In this document: positions 14,285 through 15,758 of the stretch, piece after piece
How positions within the stretch are numbered: the first letter of the stretch is position 1
Layout of the letters: the number at the start of each line of letters is the position of its first letter
Assembly: GCA_003542935.1 (NCBI GenBank)
Contig: DPJQ01000149.1
Location: 1 to 15,758 of the forward strand
Length of the DNA stretch: 15,758 bases
Source of the DNA: Lachnospiraceae bacterium
GTDB taxonomy: Bacteria; Bacillota; Clostridia; Lachnospirales; Lachnospiraceae
Reading direction: 5' to 3'
Translations under genes and position numbers: made by a program
The notes under the pieces: model-generated
The model's database searches: none
What the model was told of the DNA's origin: nothing
What the model saw: only the letters and a program-made list of their open reading frames with translations

Positions 14285-15349
14285 TTACCTGTATTCTTCC
14301 ACATTGTCCTTGTCTACAGCAACCAACTCCACATAGTATTCTTTCTCGATTTCCTCTCCGTTAATCAGCCCCAGACAGTCTTCCACGCATTTTTTGCCCA
14401 TAGCATCCGGGTTCTGGGAAACCGTCATGCGGTAAATACCGCCCTCGGCCACTTTTGCCAGACCCTCATCCGTGGCGTCAATGCCGCCGATCAGGATATC
14501 GTCGCCGGTCTTACCCGCATCCATAAAGGCCTCATAAGCACCCAGTGCGCCGGCGTCATTGATACCAAGCAGCACCTGCAGATCCGGATAGGTTGTCAGG
14601 AAAGTCTCCGCGGCCGCCATGCCGGCCGCCGTCTCGCCTGCGGTCTCGGTGGCCACAAACTCCACATTGTCCACAACGGAATTGACACCGTCGATGATGC
14701 CTTCTTTACGGGCAATGACCGTGGGGGCTATATCATAATTCAGTGTAGCCGCCACAACTTTCTCCTGATCGCCTAAATTCTCTTTGATCCACTCGCCGGC
14801 CGCCACGCCCAGGCAGTAACCCAGATCATGCTCTTCCGCGCCCACATAGGCGTCATATTCTTCCGGCATGATGGTATGGCATACGACATAAATCCCTTTC
14901 TCCCGCGCTTCCTTGATCTGAGGCAGTACGGCTTCTCCGTCCTGGGGAGTGATGATGATGGCATTTACTCCCATGGAGATAAAGTCTTCCATGGCCTGGA
15001 TCTGTCCCTCACTGGTTCCCTGGGAATCCGAAAAAATTAGTTCTACGCCGGCATCTTTGCAAGCTGCCTCGATGGATTCTTTAAACGCCACGAAGAAAGG
15101 GTTGTCCAGATTCAAAAAAGTAAGTCCTATTTTGATCCCTTCCGCGGACGGCGCCGTAGATGCCTCTGACGCCTGGGAAGCTGCCGATGCATCAGGAGCC
15201 TGTGCCTCTGACGAACCCGCCGTTTCCGACTGTTCTGCCGCCGATGCCCCTGCCGCCGAAGACTGTGCCTGGCTGGAGGATGACGAACATCCAGCCATTG
15301 AAAAAGCCATTGCCGCTGCCAGTACCATTGCCAATACTCTCTTTTTCAT
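14285..15349 (-). CDS. sugar ABC transporter substrate-binding lipoprotein, RbsB-like
   Basis: A 354-residue extracellular lipoprotein. MKKR, a hydrophobic stretch and SMAGC give a type II signal peptide with acylated Cys21. A Ser/Ala-rich flexible linker (22-70) leads to a Peripla_BP_4 type I binding fold (71-354). It begins IKIGLTFLNLDNPFF and has the expected QGTSEGQIQAMEDFISMGVN and IIITPQD strands, the AATLN and LLGINDAGALGAYEAF segments, and GGIDATDEGL near the hinge. The start at 15349 is fixed by GGAGG seven bases upstream and by the signal peptide; an upstream in-frame ATG 13 codons earlier is rejected. It is first gene of the operon and faces the outside, delivering the sugar to the permease. 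The ligand is unknown, and D-ribose, galactose, xylose and others share this fold. Confidence 0.95.
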   Translation of the reverse strand: MKKRVLAMVLAAAMAFSMAGCSSSSSQAQSSAAGASAAEQSETAGSSEAQAPDASAASQASEASTAPSAEGIKIGLTFLNLDNPFFVAFKESIEAACKDAGVELIFSDSQGTSEGQIQAMEDFISMGVNAIIITPQDGEAVLPQIKEAREKGIYVVCHTIMPEEYDAYVGAEEHDLGYCLGVAAGEWIKENLGDQEKVVAATLNYDIAPTVIARKEGIIDGVNSVVDNVEFVATETAGETAAGMAAAETFLTTYPDLQVLLGINDAGALGAYEAFMDAGKTGDDILIGGIDATDEGLAKVAEGGIYRMTVSQNPDAMGKKCVEDCLGLINGEEIEKEYYVELVAVDKDNVEEYR

Positions 15350-15430
15350 CTTATATCCTCCATTTGATGAATTATATGGTGTCCTCATTCAAGGAAAAAA
15401 ATCTGCCCCGTTTCCTGTTTATCCGCTTTT

Positions 15431-15443
15431 TGGTATCGTTCCC
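15431..15443 (-). promoter_or_regulatory. operator-like site B (in the operon leader)
   Basis: Minus-strand GGGAACGATACCA, an imperfect palindrome around CG, downstream of the sugar operon start. It matches site A at 12 of 13 bases. Position after the transcription start suits a roadblock or LacI-type repression. Confidence 0.45.
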
Positions 15444-15522
15444 TTTTTAAGATAACAGAAAAGGGGAAAGGAGCCTCAATCCTCCCCTGTTTCGGTGCTT
15501 TCCCTCCCCGTCTGATATCTCT

Positions 15523-15551
15523 TTTATACAGAATATACGCATTATTGTCAA
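15523..15551 (-). promoter_or_regulatory. promoter of the sugar ABC operon
   Basis: Minus-strand TTGACA (15546-15551), 17-base spacer, TATAAA (15523-15528), with very A/T-rich sequence upstream that may act as an UP element. Transcription should start near 15516, giving a leader of about 165 nt before the binding-protein ATG. The leader can form GC-rich pairing between GGGG/CCCC tracts at 15463-15488. No known riboswitch is recognised in it. Confidence 0.85.
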
Positions 15552-15628
15552 TTACTTTTTTCTATTTCTTTTATTTTTGGTCATTTTTTACTATATACTT
15601 TTCATTTATTTATACTATGTGTCAGTTA

Positions 15629-15641
15629 GGGAACGTTACCA
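15629..15641 (+). promoter_or_regulatory. operator-like site A (between divergent promoters)
   Basis: GGGAACGTTACCA, centred on the palindrome AACGTT, lies between the minus-strand operon promoter and the plus-strand promoter at 15663. It is the best copy of a 13-base element also found at 15431-15443 and 15734-15746. It matches the catabolite-repression cre consensus at about 10 of 14 positions, so CcpA is an alternative binder. Confidence 0.5.
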
Positions 15642-15662
15642 TTTTTTCAGAGACCTATTGAA

Positions 15663-15691
15663 TTGACTAATCCGAACGGCAATGCTATACT
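15663..15691 (+). promoter_or_regulatory. divergent promoter for a gene beyond the right edge
   Basis: TTGACT (15663-15668), 17-base spacer, TGC plus TATACT (15686-15691), a near-consensus promoter with an extended -10. Transcription should start near 15698. No ATG lies between there and the window end, so the coding sequence starts outside. A regulator of the sugar operon is the likeliest product. Confidence 0.75.
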
Positions 15692-15733
15692 ACCCATAAT
15701 TCGTTTCTGTCCGCTCTATACAAAACGAGTGTC

Positions 15734-15746
15734 TTGTACCGTTCAC
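15734..15746 (-). promoter_or_regulatory. operator-like site C (downstream of divergent promoter)
   Basis: Minus-strand GTGAACGGTACAA, 10 of 13 bases identical to site B. It lies about 36 bases after the predicted start of the divergent transcript, where a repressor could block it. It is the weakest of the three copies. Confidence 0.35.
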
Positions 15747-15758
15747 TTTCAGCAAAAT

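Noticed and set aside
15350..15388. N-terminal extension of the binding lipoprotein starting MRTPYN
   Set aside because: It would bury the signal peptide. The ATG at 15349 has GGAGG at correct spacing and yields a standard lipoprotein leader.
1..15758. CRISPR arrays, tRNA genes, insertion sequences with terminal repeats
   Set aside because: No regularly spaced repeats, no tRNA-like cloverleaf, and no transposase reading frame or paired terminal repeats were seen on either strand.

Overview
The window looks like a chromosomal segment of a gut-type Clostridia, most likely a Lachnospiraceae member. This rests on the 16S 5' end and its leader (duplicated AACCTTGA blocks, tandem TTGACA/TATACT promoters), strong AGGAG ribosome binding sites, a fairly GC-rich coding style, and gene types common in that family (GPH sugar symporter, LacZ-type GH2, AraC regulators, DUF1292 protein). 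The species cannot be named from the sequence alone.

Layout. Bases 1-23 are the first bases of a 16S rRNA gene on the minus strand, preceded by its leader and two near-consensus promoters (to about 340). From 431 to 6157 there is a beta-galactoside module: a GPH-family symporter and a 1022-residue LacZ-type beta-galactosidase on the minus strand, with a divergent AraC-family regulator. The shared intergenic region holds back-to-back promoters and repeated TTATAACTGT elements. Next come an Sfp-type phosphopantetheinyl transferase (minus), a small acidic DUF1292 protein with a four-cysteine N-terminus (plus), and a divergent LysR regulator / aldo-keto reductase pair (7367-9199).

Bases 9256-10700 are visibly AT-rich and unlike their surroundings. 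They hold one gene, a DUF3825-family protein of unknown function, and after it a strong promoter followed about 70 bases later by a textbook intrinsic terminator: a candidate small RNA of about 100 nt. Immediately beyond lies the C-terminal scrap of a GltD-like oxidoreductase (10772 to about 10985), which suggests that the AT-rich block marks an insertion/deletion site.

The right part (11060-15349, minus strand) is a four-gene sugar ABC operon in the RbsB-RbsA-RbsC order (binding lipoprotein, double ATPase, permease), ending with an SGNH esterase that overlaps the permease stop codon by ATGA. It has a TTGACA-17-TATAAA promoter and a leader of about 165 nt. Three similar 13-base operator-like sites flank this promoter and an opposing strong promoter (15663-15691) that drives a gene outside the window.

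Overall this is mostly carbohydrate uptake and catabolism, each module with its own transcription control. No complete novel multi-gene system is evident. The parts least explained by known families are the DUF3825 island with its candidate small RNA, the operator family at the right edge, and the Cys-headed DUF1292 protein.
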